From Pseudonocardia halophobica (GTDB lineage Bacteria > Actinomycetota > Actinomycetes > Mycobacteriales > Pseudonocardiaceae), in assembly GCF_027922425.1 (NCBI RefSeq), contig NZ_BSFQ01000012.1:121709-185708 (forward strand): DNA of 64,000 bases, written 5' to 3'. The notes below the pieces were generated by a model that had not been told where the DNA came from, searched no databases, and saw only the letters and a list, made by a program, of their open reading frames with translations. This document shows, piece after piece, positions 41,296-50,063 of this stretch. A program made the position numbers and the translations under genes. The stretch's first letter is position 1. Each line of letters begins with the position of its first letter.

Positions 41296-42372
41296 ATGAC
41301 GCAGGCGTTCGCCGGGACGCCCGGCGTCGACGTCCTGGTCCCCGTGGTGCTCACCGCACCTGCGCTGCTGATCGGACTCACCGCCCCGTTCGCGGGGGTG
41401 GTCGTCGACCGGATCGACCGCAAGCGGCTGCTGCTGGTCGCGATGCTCGCCTACGCCGTGTTCGGCACCGCCCCGCTCTACCTGGACTCGCTCGGCGCGA
41501 TCGTGGCGAGCCGGGTGCTGGTCGGGTTGTGCGAGGGCGCGATCATGACCTGCTGCACCACGCTGATCGGCGACTACTGGTCCGGGGCCCGGCGGGCGCG
41601 GTACCTGGGCCTGCAGACGCTGGTGGCCACGCTGTCCGCCACCGTCTTCCTCGCGCTCGGCGGCGTGCTCGGTGCGGCCGGGTGGCGCACCCCGTTCTGG
41701 CTCTACGCCGTGGCCGCGCTGCTCGCGGTGCCGATGGCGTTGGCGATCTGGCAGCCCGCGCGACCCGCCGTCGCCTCCGGGACCCGGGCGCCGCTGCCGT
41801 GGCGGCAGCTGCTCGTGCCGTGCGTGGTCACGCTGTTCGGCGGCATCGTGTTCTACGCCCTGATCGTGGAGCTGTCGTTCGTGCTGGCCGGCGTGGGGAT
41901 CACCGCCACCGGCACCATCGGCGCGATCAGCGCGGTCATGTCGCTCGCCACCGCGGCCGGCGCGGTCGTCTTCGGCCGGCTGTCGGGCCGGACCCCGCGG
42001 GCGCTGCTGCCGGTCGAGTTCGGGCTCTCGGCCGCCGGCCTGCTGCTCGTGTTCGCCACGACGTCGCCCGTCGTGATCACGGTCGGCGCCGTCCTCACCG
42101 GCCTCGGCACCGGCATGCTGCTGCCGACCCTGCTGACCTGGGCGGTCAACCGGCTCACCTTCGACCAGCGCGGCCGCGGCACCGGGCTCTGGACGGGCGC
42201 GCTGTTCCTCGGCGAGTTCCTCTGCCCGCTGATCCTCGCCGCGGTCGGCGCCGGCGCCGGCGGGCTGCAGGCCGCGCTGGCCGTGCTCGGCATCGCCTCC
42301 GGGGTGGTCGGGGTGCTGGCCGCGCTGCTCCTGCGCCGCCACGACCAGCCGCTCGACCTCACCCGGGACTGA
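41296..42372 (+). CDS. MFS permease missing its first transmembrane helix
   Basis: 358 residues, about 40 short of normal. It opens MTQAFAGTPGVDVLVPVVLT, which in relatives is the loop after helix 1, then helix 2 and the AGVVVDRIDRKR motif A. A TAG stands directly before the ATG and only 42 bp separate it from the LysR gene, so helix 1 has no room. The remainder is intact. Either a decayed aromatic-acid transporter or, less likely, a working 11-helix protein. Confidence 0.6.
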   Translation: MTQAFAGTPGVDVLVPVVLTAPALLIGLTAPFAGVVVDRIDRKRLLLVAMLAYAVFGTAPLYLDSLGAIVASRVLVGLCEGAIMTCCTTLIGDYWSGARRARYLGLQTLVATLSATVFLALGGVLGAAGWRTPFWLYAVAALLAVPMALAIWQPARPAVASGTRAPLPWRQLLVPCVVTLFGGIVFYALIVELSFVLAGVGITATGTIGAISAVMSLATAAGAVVFGRLSGRTPRALLPVEFGLSAAGLLLVFATTSPVVITVGAVLTGLGTGMLLPTLLTWAVNRLTFDQRGRGTGLWTGALFLGEFLCPLILAAVGAGAGGLQAALAVLGIASGVVGVLAALLLRRHDQPLDLTRD

Positions 42373-42384
42373 GCCGGGCGACGG

Positions 42385-43665
42385 TCACCTCTCGGCGGGG
42401 ACCGGGCCGAGCCGCAGTCCCGACACCCGGCCGTCGGTGAACTCGGCCTCGGCCTGCCCGGCCGCCGCCGGCCCGTCGTGCAGCCGCAGGGTCCACGTGG
42501 CCCGGTCGCCGGCCACCTGCTTGCGGGTGGGGTCGATGGTGAACGTGCCGTCGAGCAGGGCGGGGATGTGCCCGCGCAGGGGTTCGTCGGCGCGGTCCCG
42601 GAACGGGGCGACGGACACCAGCCGGGCCTCCTCGGTGGTGGCGGCGCGGACGGCGTCGGCGTCCCGGGCGTCGACGGCGTGCTCGAAGGCGAGCGCGGCG
42701 AGGAAGCGGTCCGCCTGCTCCCGGCCCTTGGCCTGCAGGCCGTCGAGGAACAGGACGTCGCGGTTGAGCTTCGACGCCGAGCCGATCAGGCGGGGCAGGA
42801 CGGTCGACGGCATCTCGACGATCCGGACCGTCGTGTGGATGTAGCCGCGGTCGGGGAGCAGGTCGCCGTCGGCGAGCATCCGGTCGATCGTCTCGATGAA
42901 CCCGAGCTCCTGGTGCAGCGACAGGTTGCCGGCCAGCCCGTTGCGCCGGTCGCCGATCTCGATCAGGGTCCGCGGCTCCCGCTCGATGGCCGGCGCGTTG
43001 ATCTGGACGACCCACAGCTCGTCCGGCCGGGTGGCCAGCAGGTCGCGCACCGGCGGGTTCTGCGAGAACAGCCCGTCCCAGTACGTGCCGCCGTGGGTGC
43101 GCACGGCGCGGAACAGGGTGGGGATCGCGGCGGAGGCGATCACCGCGTCGGCGGTGATGCGGTCCTGGCGGCTGTTGAAGGCGCGGAAGCGGCCGGAGAG
43201 GACGTCGACGGCCCCGAGCAGCAGCATCGGGTGCTCGCCCGCGCTGTCGACGGTCAGCGCGCCGAAGTCGACGTGCCGCGAGAGCAACGCCCGGAACTGG
43301 TCCATCCCGCCGAGCGCGCGCGGGATCGCGTAGGGGCTGATCCCGGGGGCCAGCCCGAGCCCCTGCAGCGCACCCGCCGCGACCATGCCGACGTTCTGCA
43401 GGCGCGCGATCGGGGAGCGCGCCGAGTTGTCGCGCCAGAACTCCTCCAGCAGCCTGGCCGCCCGCTCCCGGTCGCCGTCCCGCAGCCCGACCCAGGCGAG
43501 CAGGGCACAGATCGCCCCGCCCGAGGTGCCGGACAGCCCGACGATCTCGTGGTCGCGCAGCGCGTCGGCGCGCAGCAGGCGGGCGAGCACGCCCGCGGTG
43601 AAGGCCGTGTGGCTCCCTCCGCCCTGGCAGGCGAGCGCGATACGGCGGGGTCGGCCTCCGGTCAT
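42385..43665 (-). CDS. Patatin-like phospholipase with C-terminal NTF2/SnoaL-like domain
   Basis: 426 residues. Patatin core (about 8-310): glycine-rich ACQGGGSHTAFTAGVL oxyanion loop, nucleophile GTSGG (Ser48), and the Asp in YWDGLFSQNPPV. This arrangement fits serine-Asp dyad lipid acyl hydrolases. From about residue 325 a second domain begins (ALAFEHAVDARDADAVRAAT, FTIDPTRKQVAGDRATWTL, FTDGRVSGLRLG) that reads as an NTF2-like fold. The fusion is unusual. Lone gene, 12 bp from the convergent MFS stop. Confidence 0.82.
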   Translation of the reverse strand: MTGGRPRRIALACQGGGSHTAFTAGVLARLLRADALRDHEIVGLSGTSGGAICALLAWVGLRDGDRERAARLLEEFWRDNSARSPIARLQNVGMVAAGALQGLGLAPGISPYAIPRALGGMDQFRALLSRHVDFGALTVDSAGEHPMLLLGAVDVLSGRFRAFNSRQDRITADAVIASAAIPTLFRAVRTHGGTYWDGLFSQNPPVRDLLATRPDELWVVQINAPAIEREPRTLIEIGDRRNGLAGNLSLHQELGFIETIDRMLADGDLLPDRGYIHTTVRIVEMPSTVLPRLIGSASKLNRDVLFLDGLQAKGREQADRFLAALAFEHAVDARDADAVRAATTEEARLVSVAPFRDRADEPLRGHIPALLDGTFTIDPTRKQVAGDRATWTLRLHDGPAAAGQAEAEFTDGRVSGLRLGPVPAER

Positions 43666-43811
43666 GACACCCGTTCCTACCGCCCTCCCCGGGACGGCGG
43701 AAGGCGGTGAGGACGAGGCGCGCCGGAGCTCACACGCCCACTGTGGAACGACGCGCCGTGCTCCTGCTCCGAACGGCGGCGGACCCCGGAGCCGCCCGGC
43801 CGATCCCGCTC

Positions 43812-43833
43812 CGCGGTCCGGTCACGGACCGCG
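43812..43833. other. 9-bp hairpin in the gap before the P450 operon
   Basis: Perfect stem 43812-43820 / 43825-43833 with loop GTCA, 105 bp before the first start of the three-gene unit. The same gap (43666-43937) has a CTGGAAGG pair near 43857 but no gene or clear promoter. Confidence 0.4.
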
Positions 43834-43937
43834 TCCGGCCGGGACGGGGGAGTCAACTGGAAGGCCGGCTGGAAGGTCCGACCGTGGTCCGCCGGCCGCA
43901 CCCCCTGCCACCGTGTCCGCGGTGACAGGGGGAGGTC

Positions 43938-44114
43938 ATGCACCTGACGGTCGAGCTTCTCCGCACCGCCGACGGGCGACTGGGGGGCACCGTGACGACA
44001 GACTCCGGCCGGGAACTCGCGTTCTCCGGCACGCTCGACCTGCTGCGGATCCTCGAGGACCTGGAACCGCCCGGCGACCGGGACGACGGCGCGGCACCGC
44101 GGCGGCCCCGGTGA
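43938..44114 (+). CDS. Small protein leading the P450 operon
   Basis: 58 residues; GGGGGAGG before the ATG. Begins MHLTVELLRTADGRLGGTV and has a predicted beta-beta-alpha pattern ending in the helix TLDLLRILEDLE, then an acidic-basic tail (PPGDRDDGAAPRRPR). No family recognised. GTGA overlap with the next gene indicates translational coupling. Confidence 0.6.
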   Translation: MHLTVELLRTADGRLGGTVTTDSGRELAFSGTLDLLRILEDLEPPGDRDDGAAPRRPR

Positions 44115-44911
44115 ACGACGCGGCCCCGGCGAGCGACGCGGCCCCGGCGAGCGAGGCGGCCCCGTCGGCGTCGTCGGGATCGGGGCCCGCGGCGCGCATC
44201 GCAGCCGTCAGCGGGATCGTGTTCGCGGTCCTGTTCGTCGTGGCCCTGGTCCTGGTGCACCGCGCCCCGACGCTCGCCGACCCCGACTCGGCGTACGCGG
44301 GCTTCTACGCCAACGGCGGCGACCAGCTGTTCGTGGCCGTCGGGCTCTACCTCGTCCCCTTCGCGGGCATCGCGTTCCTCTGGCACATGACCGCGATGCG
44401 CGCCGTGCTGGACACCCTGACCCCGCAGCCGTCGACCATGGCGCACGGGCTGAACCTGCTGGCCGGGGCCATCTTCGTGACGCTCCTGTTCGCCGGGACC
44501 GCCGCGGTCGGCGCGGTCGCGTTCGGGGTCTACTTCGGCCACTCGCCCGCCGAGGACCCCCAGACGGCGCGGGCGCTCACCGGCGTCGGCTACGGCCTCG
44601 TGTTCATCTTCGGCGTGCGCGGGGCCGGCATGTTCGCGCTGACCACCACGACCCTGCTGCGCAACGCGAAGGTGCTCCCGATCGTCCCGGCCGTGATCGC
44701 GTACCTGCTCGCCGCGTTCCTGCTGCTCGCCGTGACCAGCAACCCCGCGGCCGTCCTCGTCTTCCCGGCGTGGGTCGTGCTGATCTCGATCTTCCTGCTG
44801 CGCCACGCCCGCCGCGCGGCCGCGCCGGCGCCCGAGCCCGACACCGGGCCTCCGGCGCCCGCCGCGCCCCTCGACACCACCAGCCCGAGCCTCAGGAGTG
44901 ACCAGCCATGA
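44111..44911 (+). CDS. Polytopic membrane protein coupled to the P450
   Basis: 266 residues from GTG 44111. An Ala/Ser/Pro-rich N-tail (repeats of APAS, about residues 4-20) precedes six hydrophobic segments from residue 27 onward; the C-tail is Pro/Ala-rich and cytoplasmic. Conserved-looking internal features are FYANGGDQLFVAVGLYLVP and FGVRGAGMFALTTTTLLRN. No transporter or redox motif seen. ATGA overlap with the P450 suggests it supplies substrate, anchors, or senses membrane lipids. Confidence 0.65.
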   Translation: MNDAAPASDAAPASEAAPSASSGSGPAARIAAVSGIVFAVLFVVALVLVHRAPTLADPDSAYAGFYANGGDQLFVAVGLYLVPFAGIAFLWHMTAMRAVLDTLTPQPSTMAHGLNLLAGAIFVTLLFAGTAAVGAVAFGVYFGHSPAEDPQTARALTGVGYGLVFIFGVRGAGMFALTTTTLLRNAKVLPIVPAVIAYLLAAFLLLAVTSNPAAVLVFPAWVVLISIFLLRHARRAAAPAPEPDTGPPAPAAPLDTTSPSLRSDQP

Positions 44912-47900
44912 CCGCCTCCGTCACGCCCGTCACCTCGAAGACCGTCGACGACATCCCCGGACCCAAGGGCGTGCCGTTCATCGGCAACATGTTCGAGATC
45001 CGCCAGGCCACGATGATCCAGGACCTGATGAAGCTCGTGCGCGAGTGGGGGCCGATGCTCAGGCTCACCACCCCCAACGGGCCGCTCTACGTCGCCTCCG
45101 GCCTGGAGATGGTGAACGACCTGTGCGACGACACCCGGTTCGACAAGCTCGTCGGGCTGAGCCAGCGGGAGTTGCGCAAGACGCACGAGAGCGCGGGGCT
45201 GTTCACCGCGGACACCGACGACCCGCTGTGGAAGTCCGCGCACGACATCCTGCTGCCCAGCTTCAGCACCTGGGCGATGAAGGGCTACCTCGACCCGATG
45301 ATCGACATCGCCGAGCAGCTGTGCCTCAAGTGGGAGCGGCTGAACACCGACGAGCCGATCGACGTCACCGCCGACATGACGCGGCTGACGCTGGACACCA
45401 TCGCGCTGTGCGGGTTCAGCTACCGGTTCAACTCCTTCTACCGCGAGGGCCAGCACCCGTTCGTCGCGGCGATGATGGGGGCGCTGCACGAGACCCAGGC
45501 CCGGCAGCGCCTGCTCCCGGTGGCGATCAAGGTGCGCCGCGGGGCCCAGCGACAGCTCGAGGCCGACAGCAGGTTCATGGACGACACGGTGGGGAAGATC
45601 CTCGCCGAGCGGAAGGCGTCCGGGGACCCCGGGAACGACCTGCTGGGGCACATGCTCGTCGGCACGGACAAGGAGGGGAACAGGCTGCCCGACCACAACA
45701 TCGTCGCCCAGTGCCAGACCTTCCTGGTCGCCGGCCACGAGACGACGAGCGGGCTGCTGTCGTTCGCCATCTCCTACCTGCTCAAGCACCCCGAGGTCGT
45801 CACGCGGGCGCACGAGGAGGTCGACCGCGTGCTGGGCACCGACCCGTCGGTGCCGCCCACCGTGGCGCAGGTCCAGCAGCTGGGGTACGTCCGGCAGATC
45901 CTCGACGAGACGCTGCGGCTCTGGCCGACCGCGCCGGCGTTCACCCGCCAGACCCGCCGGGCGACCACCGTGGGCGGGTGGGGGCCCTTCGAGCCCGGAC
46001 AGGCGGTCATCGCGCTGACGCCGATGCTGCACCGGCTGACCGAGGTGTGGGGGCCCGACGCGGAGGAGTTCAACCCGGACCACGTCGCGCCCGAGCGTCT
46101 CGACGCCCTGCCCCCCAACGCCTTCCGGCCCTTCGGTTCCGGCCAGCGGGCGTGCATCGGGCGGCAGTTCGCGCTGCAGGAGGCGACCCTGGTGCTCGGC
46201 ATGGTCCTGCAGCGCTTCGAGCTGATCGACCACGCGAACTACCAGCTGAAGATCAAGGAGTCGCTGACCCTCAAGCCCGAGGGCCTGACGATCACCATCC
46301 GCCCGCGCAGCGGCCGGACCTGGGGCGCGTCGTCGCGGCAGGCGGAGGTCGTCTCGATCCCGCGGTCCCCGGCCCTCGCCGTCGCGCCGGCCGACCGGCA
46401 CGGGACCCCCCTGCTGGTGCTGTTCGGGTCGAACCTCGGGGCGTCGGAGGACCTCGCCTCGCGGATCGCCCGGGACGCGACGGACCGGGGCTACACGGCG
46501 CGCACCGCCGGGCTCGACGACGCGGTCGGGGAGCTGCCCACGGACGGCGCGGTCGTCGTCGTCACCTCGTCGTACAACGGGCAGCCGCCGGACAACGCCG
46601 GGAAGTTCTGCACGTGGGCCGACGACGCCGCCACCTCGGCGGAGGGCGTGCGCTACACGGTCTTCGGCTGCGGCAACCGCGACTGGGCCGCGACCTACCA
46701 GGCGGTGCCCACCCGCGTCGACGCCGCGCTCGAGGCCCGCGGCGCGACCCGCGTGTACCCGCGGGGGGAGGGCGACGCCCGCGGCGACTTCGACGGGCAG
46801 TTCGAGGCCTGGTACGCCGGGCTGTGGGACGCGCTCGGGTCGGCCCTGGGCCTGGAGGCCGGGGCGGCGGAGGCGGCCGGCGGCGGCCCGCGGCTGGCCG
46901 TGGAGCTGGAGCAGCGCCGCACCGCCAGCCCGATCCTGCAGTCCTACCGCGGGCAGGCCGCGACGGTCCGGGTCAACCGTGAGCTCACCGCCCGGGCGGG
47001 CACCCCGGGCGGGCGCTCGGTGCGGCACCTGGAGATCGCGCTGCCCGCGGGCACGACCTACGCCGCCGGCGACCACCTGGGGGTGCTGCCGCGCAACGAC
47101 ATGGCGGTCGTCAACCGGGTGATCGCCCGCTTCGGCCTCGACGGTGGCCAGTACGCCACGCTCACCGCGTCCGGGGCGAGCCCGACCCACCTGCCGATCG
47201 GCGAGCCCTACCCGCTGCTGGGGATCCTGGCGGGCTGCGTCGAGCTGCAGGACGTCGCGAGCCGGGCGGGCCTGGCGGCGATGGCGGCCCACATGCCGGA
47301 GGGGCCCTTCCGCGACGAGCTGGCCGACCTCGCCGGGACCGACGACGGGTCGAAGGCCCGCTACCGCGAGAAGATCGCGGTCCCGCGGCGCACGCTGCTC
47401 GACGTGCTCGAGGAGCACCCGGAGTGCGACCTCCCGTTCGCGGAGTACCTCGACCTCCTGCCGCCGCTGCGACCGCGCTACTACTCCATCTCGTCGTCGC
47501 CGACGATGAGCTCCGCCGCCGCGGTGACCGTCGGCGTGCTCGAGGGCCCGGCGCGCAGCGGGGACGGCTCGACGTTCCGCGGGGTCTGCTCCGGGCACCT
47601 GAGCGCGGTGCCCGAGGGCGGCACCGTGTTCACCTTCGTCCGGCAGCCGAGCATCGCCTTCCGGCCACCGGAGAACCCGCACGTGCCGATGATCATGATA
47701 GGCGCCGGCACCGGGATGGCCCCGTTCCGCGGGTTCCTCCAGGAGCGGGAGTCGTTGCGGGCCCGCGGCGTCCCGATCGCCAGGTCGCTGCTGTTCCTCG
47801 GCTGCCGGGACCCCGAGGACGACCTGCTCTACGCCGACGAGCTCAAGGGCTACGAGGCCGACGGCGTCGCGACCCTGATCCCGGCGTGCTCGCGGGTGAA

Positions 47901-48156
47901 GGGCTACCCGCACCGCTACGTCCAGCACGCCCTCGAGGCGTCGGCCGACCAGGTGTGGGAGGCACTGCAGGACGAGGCCGTCGTCCTCGTGTGCGGCAAC
48001 GCCTCGACCATGGCTCCCGGTGTCCGCGCCGCCCTCGTCGCGGTGTTCCGCGCCAAGACCGGGGCCGGCGAGTCCGACGGCGAGGCCTGGCTCGCGGGCC
48101 TGCGGGCGAGCGACCGCTACCTCGAGGACATCTGGGGCGAGACGGCGGTCGTGTAG
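44908..48156 (+). CDS. CYP102-type self-sufficient cytochrome P450 (P450-reductase fusion)
   Basis: 1082 residues, full length for the P450 BM3 family. P450 domain 1-465: I-helix VAGHETTSG, ETLR, heme loop FGSGQRACIG with Cys416. Flavodoxin domain from about 502 (VLFGSNLGASEDLASRIA, SSYNGQPPDNA, FGCGNRDWA). FAD domain with PRYYSISSSP, NADPH domain GAGTGMAPFRGFLQER (from 932), GCRDPEDDLLY and the end RYLEDIWG. Hydroxylates fatty acids or similar using NADPH. No BM3R1-like TetR gene is adjacent; it follows a membrane protein by ATGA overlap. Confidence 0.95.
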   Translation: MTASVTPVTSKTVDDIPGPKGVPFIGNMFEIRQATMIQDLMKLVREWGPMLRLTTPNGPLYVASGLEMVNDLCDDTRFDKLVGLSQRELRKTHESAGLFTADTDDPLWKSAHDILLPSFSTWAMKGYLDPMIDIAEQLCLKWERLNTDEPIDVTADMTRLTLDTIALCGFSYRFNSFYREGQHPFVAAMMGALHETQARQRLLPVAIKVRRGAQRQLEADSRFMDDTVGKILAERKASGDPGNDLLGHMLVGTDKEGNRLPDHNIVAQCQTFLVAGHETTSGLLSFAISYLLKHPEVVTRAHEEVDRVLGTDPSVPPTVAQVQQLGYVRQILDETLRLWPTAPAFTRQTRRATTVGGWGPFEPGQAVIALTPMLHRLTEVWGPDAEEFNPDHVAPERLDALPPNAFRPFGSGQRACIGRQFALQEATLVLGMVLQRFELIDHANYQLKIKESLTLKPEGLTITIRPRSGRTWGASSRQAEVVSIPRSPALAVAPADRHGTPLLVLFGSNLGASEDLASRIARDATDRGYTARTAGLDDAVGELPTDGAVVVVTSSYNGQPPDNAGKFCTWADDAATSAEGVRYTVFGCGNRDWAATYQAVPTRVDAALEARGATRVYPRGEGDARGDFDGQFEAWYAGLWDALGSALGLEAGAAEAAGGGPRLAVELEQRRTASPILQSYRGQAATVRVNRELTARAGTPGGRSVRHLEIALPAGTTYAAGDHLGVLPRNDMAVVNRVIARFGLDGGQYATLTASGASPTHLPIGEPYPLLGILAGCVELQDVASRAGLAAMAAHMPEGPFRDELADLAGTDDGSKARYREKIAVPRRTLLDVLEEHPECDLPFAEYLDLLPPLRPRYYSISSSPTMSSAAAVTVGVLEGPARSGDGSTFRGVCSGHLSAVPEGGTVFTFVRQPSIAFRPPENPHVPMIMIGAGTGMAPFRGFLQERESLRARGVPIARSLLFLGCRDPEDDLLYADELKGYEADGVATLIPACSRVKGYPHRYVQHALEASADQVWEALQDEAVVLVCGNASTMAPGVRAALVAVFRAKTGAGESDGEAWLAGLRASDRYLEDIWGETAVV

Positions 48157-48160
48157 GGGC

Positions 48161-49024
48161 TCACCCGTCGAGCACCGTCCGCAGGGTCGCGGCGAACTCG
48201 TCCGGCTTGCCGGCGTAGCCGAACTCGCCGTCGAGGAAGCCGCCGTGGTGGCTGGGGAAGACGACCGCCCGCCCGCCGAGCAGGGCGGCGGACACCTCCG
48301 CGGTGCGCGCGGTGACCGTGCCCGCCGACTCCTCGCCGAAGGCGACCACCACGCGGGTGGGCGCGGCGGCCAGGGCCTCGACGTCCGGGCGGTAGCTGCT
48401 GATCGCCCATGCCCGGTCCGAGAGCAGGGGGTCGTCGCGCGAGCCGTCGTCGCCGGCCGGCATCCCGAACTGTGCGGGATCGGGAGCCGGGCGGGCGAGG
48501 AACTCCTCGGTGAACTCACCCTGCCACGAGGTCATCGCGATGAACGCGGCCATGCCGGCGCCCCATCCCCTGGCCTCGTAGACGTCCCGGACGGCGGCCC
48601 GGGCGCGCTCGGCGGCCGCGGCGTCGGGCAGCACGGAGAGGATCGGCGGCTCGTGCGCGACGAGGGTGGTCACGTCGCCGGGATGCGCCGCGACCAGGGC
48701 CAGCGCGGTGACGGCACCGCCGCTGCTGGCGAACAGTTCGACCGGGCCGGCGCCCAGGTGCTCGACGAGCGCGTGGACGTCCGCGGCCTGGGCCTCCGGG
48801 GTCTGGTCCACCCGGCCGTCCTTGCGGACGCTGCGGCCCAGCCCCCGCGGGTCGTAGGTGACGACCGTCCGGTCGGGGAACCGGGCGGCGAGCGCCCGGA
48901 ACCCGCCGGCGTCCATCGGCTGGCCGATCAGCAGCAGCGGCGGGCGGCCGTCGGCGGTCGGCAGCGGTCCCTCGACGTCGTAGGCGAGAGCGACCTCGGG
49001 TGTCTCCAGCACGTGACTCGGCAT
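48161..49024 (-). CDS. Alpha/beta hydrolase
   Basis: 287 residues from ATG 49024; an in-frame ATG at 49057 is also possible, neither has a strong ribosome site. LLLIGQPMDAGGF oxyanion region, TVVTYDPRGLGRS, nucleophile elbow FASSGGAV (Ser101, with Ala in the first GxSxG position), and C-terminal FPSHHGGFL with His. Similar to hydrolases of the haloperoxidase/esterase group. Convergent with the P450, 4 bp apart. Confidence 0.78.
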   Translation of the reverse strand: MPSHVLETPEVALAYDVEGPLPTADGRPPLLLIGQPMDAGGFRALAARFPDRTVVTYDPRGLGRSVRKDGRVDQTPEAQAADVHALVEHLGAGPVELFASSGGAVTALALVAAHPGDVTTLVAHEPPILSVLPDAAAAERARAAVRDVYEARGWGAGMAAFIAMTSWQGEFTEEFLARPAPDPAQFGMPAGDDGSRDDPLLSDRAWAISSYRPDVEALAAAPTRVVVAFGEESAGTVTARTAEVSAALLGGRAVVFPSHHGGFLDGEFGYAGKPDEFAATLRTVLDG

Positions 49025-49079
49025 GCCCGGTGGACCGCCCCCCGGCCCGGAACTCATCGGCCCGCGGGGCGGCGTCGCG

Positions 49080-50063
49080 TCAGCCGAAGGTGAAGACGTA
49101 GGCCTGGGCGCCGGCGTCGAGGAAGGTGATCTCGACGGTGCGGTCGGCGACCGGGCCGTCCTGGCGGACCAGCTGGTACAGCCGGTCCTCGGTGACGGTC
49201 CCGGCGCCGCGCCCGTCGACGTCGAGCCCGGCGGAGCCGTCCGGCGGCCGCCCGTCGACCCGCACGCGGAAGTGCACCGGCGCCTCCGTGCGGGAGCCCA
49301 GCACGAGGTTGAGGTCCCGCCCGCGGAAGCGGTGCAGGATCCGCCCGTCGGGCTCGCCGAGCGTCGCGCTCTGGCTCCCCACCGTCCAGTCGCCCGAGAG
49401 GGCCCACTGGTTGAGCGCGAGCCGCGGCGGCTCGGCGTAGACCCGGCCGCGGTCGGGGGAGATGCCGCCCGGGGAGGCGAAGCCGGTGGCCCGGGCGTAG
49501 CCGACGTAGGTCTCGGGCGAGCCGAGCCGGTCCCAGTCGGCGGCGCGGAACACGCCGTCGGGCTCGACGGCCACGAGGTCGTCGGCGACGCCGTCGTGCC
49601 CGGCCTCGGCCAGCAGTTGCTGGATCACCCGCTCGGACCGCTCGTAGTCCTCCTCGCCGAAGTGGTGGTGGCGGATGCGCCCCCCGGCGTCGACGAAGTA
49701 GAGGGCGGGCCAGTAGGCGTTGTCGAAGGCACGCCACACCACGAAGTCGTTGTCGACCGCCACCGGGTGCTCGATCCCCAGGTCGCCGAGGGCGGCCCGG
49801 ATCTTCGCCAGATCGTGCTCGAACGGGAACTCCGGCGAGTGCGCCCCGATCAGGACCAGCCCGGCGTCGCGGTACTTCGCGGCCCACGCCCGAACGTAGG
49901 GCACCGTGCGCAGCCAGTTGATGCAGGAGAAGGTGCAGAACTGGACCACGACGACCCGCCCGCGCAGCCCGGCCGGCGTCAGCGGGGCGGAGTTCAGCCA
50001 GGCCGTGGCGCCGGCGAGCTCCGGGAGCTCGCCCTCGACGGGCAGCTCCGCCGTCGCGGTCAC
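49080..50063 (-). CDS. Redoxin/TlpA-like thioredoxin-fold protein (DipZ C-terminal type)
   Basis: 327 residues; GTG 50063 overlaps the epoxide hydrolase stop. Thioredoxin fold at about 1-160 with QFCTFSCINWLRTVPYVRAW: the usual C-x-x-C is C-I-N-W, so the second Cys is missing, but an extra Cys precedes (C-T-F-S-C). EFPFEHDLAKIRAAL and YWPALYFVDAGG are typical of DipZ/redoxin proteins. The C-terminal half is the carbohydrate-binding-like module common in DipZ. A one-Cys or CxxxC thiol reductase is possible. Confidence 0.82.
   Translation of the reverse strand: MTATAELPVEGELPELAGATAWLNSAPLTPAGLRGRVVVVQFCTFSCINWLRTVPYVRAWAAKYRDAGLVLIGAHSPEFPFEHDLAKIRAALGDLGIEHPVAVDNDFVVWRAFDNAYWPALYFVDAGGRIRHHHFGEEDYERSERVIQQLLAEAGHDGVADDLVAVEPDGVFRAADWDRLGSPETYVGYARATGFASPGGISPDRGRVYAEPPRLALNQWALSGDWTVGSQSATLGEPDGRILHRFRGRDLNLVLGSRTEAPVHFRVRVDGRPPDGSAGLDVDGRGAGTVTEDRLYQLVRQDGPVADRTVEITFLDAGAQAYVFTFG

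Noticed and set aside
43385..43937. A longer N-terminus for the membrane protein at 44111, reading through the patatin 5' region
   Set aside because: The added sequence is Arg/Pro-rich antisense of the patatin gene; the GTG at 44111 fits the coupling pattern.
44590..48519. A 1309-codon minus-strand frame under the CYP102 gene
   Set aside because: Composition is antisense shadow and it contradicts the clear P450-reductase protein on the plus strand.
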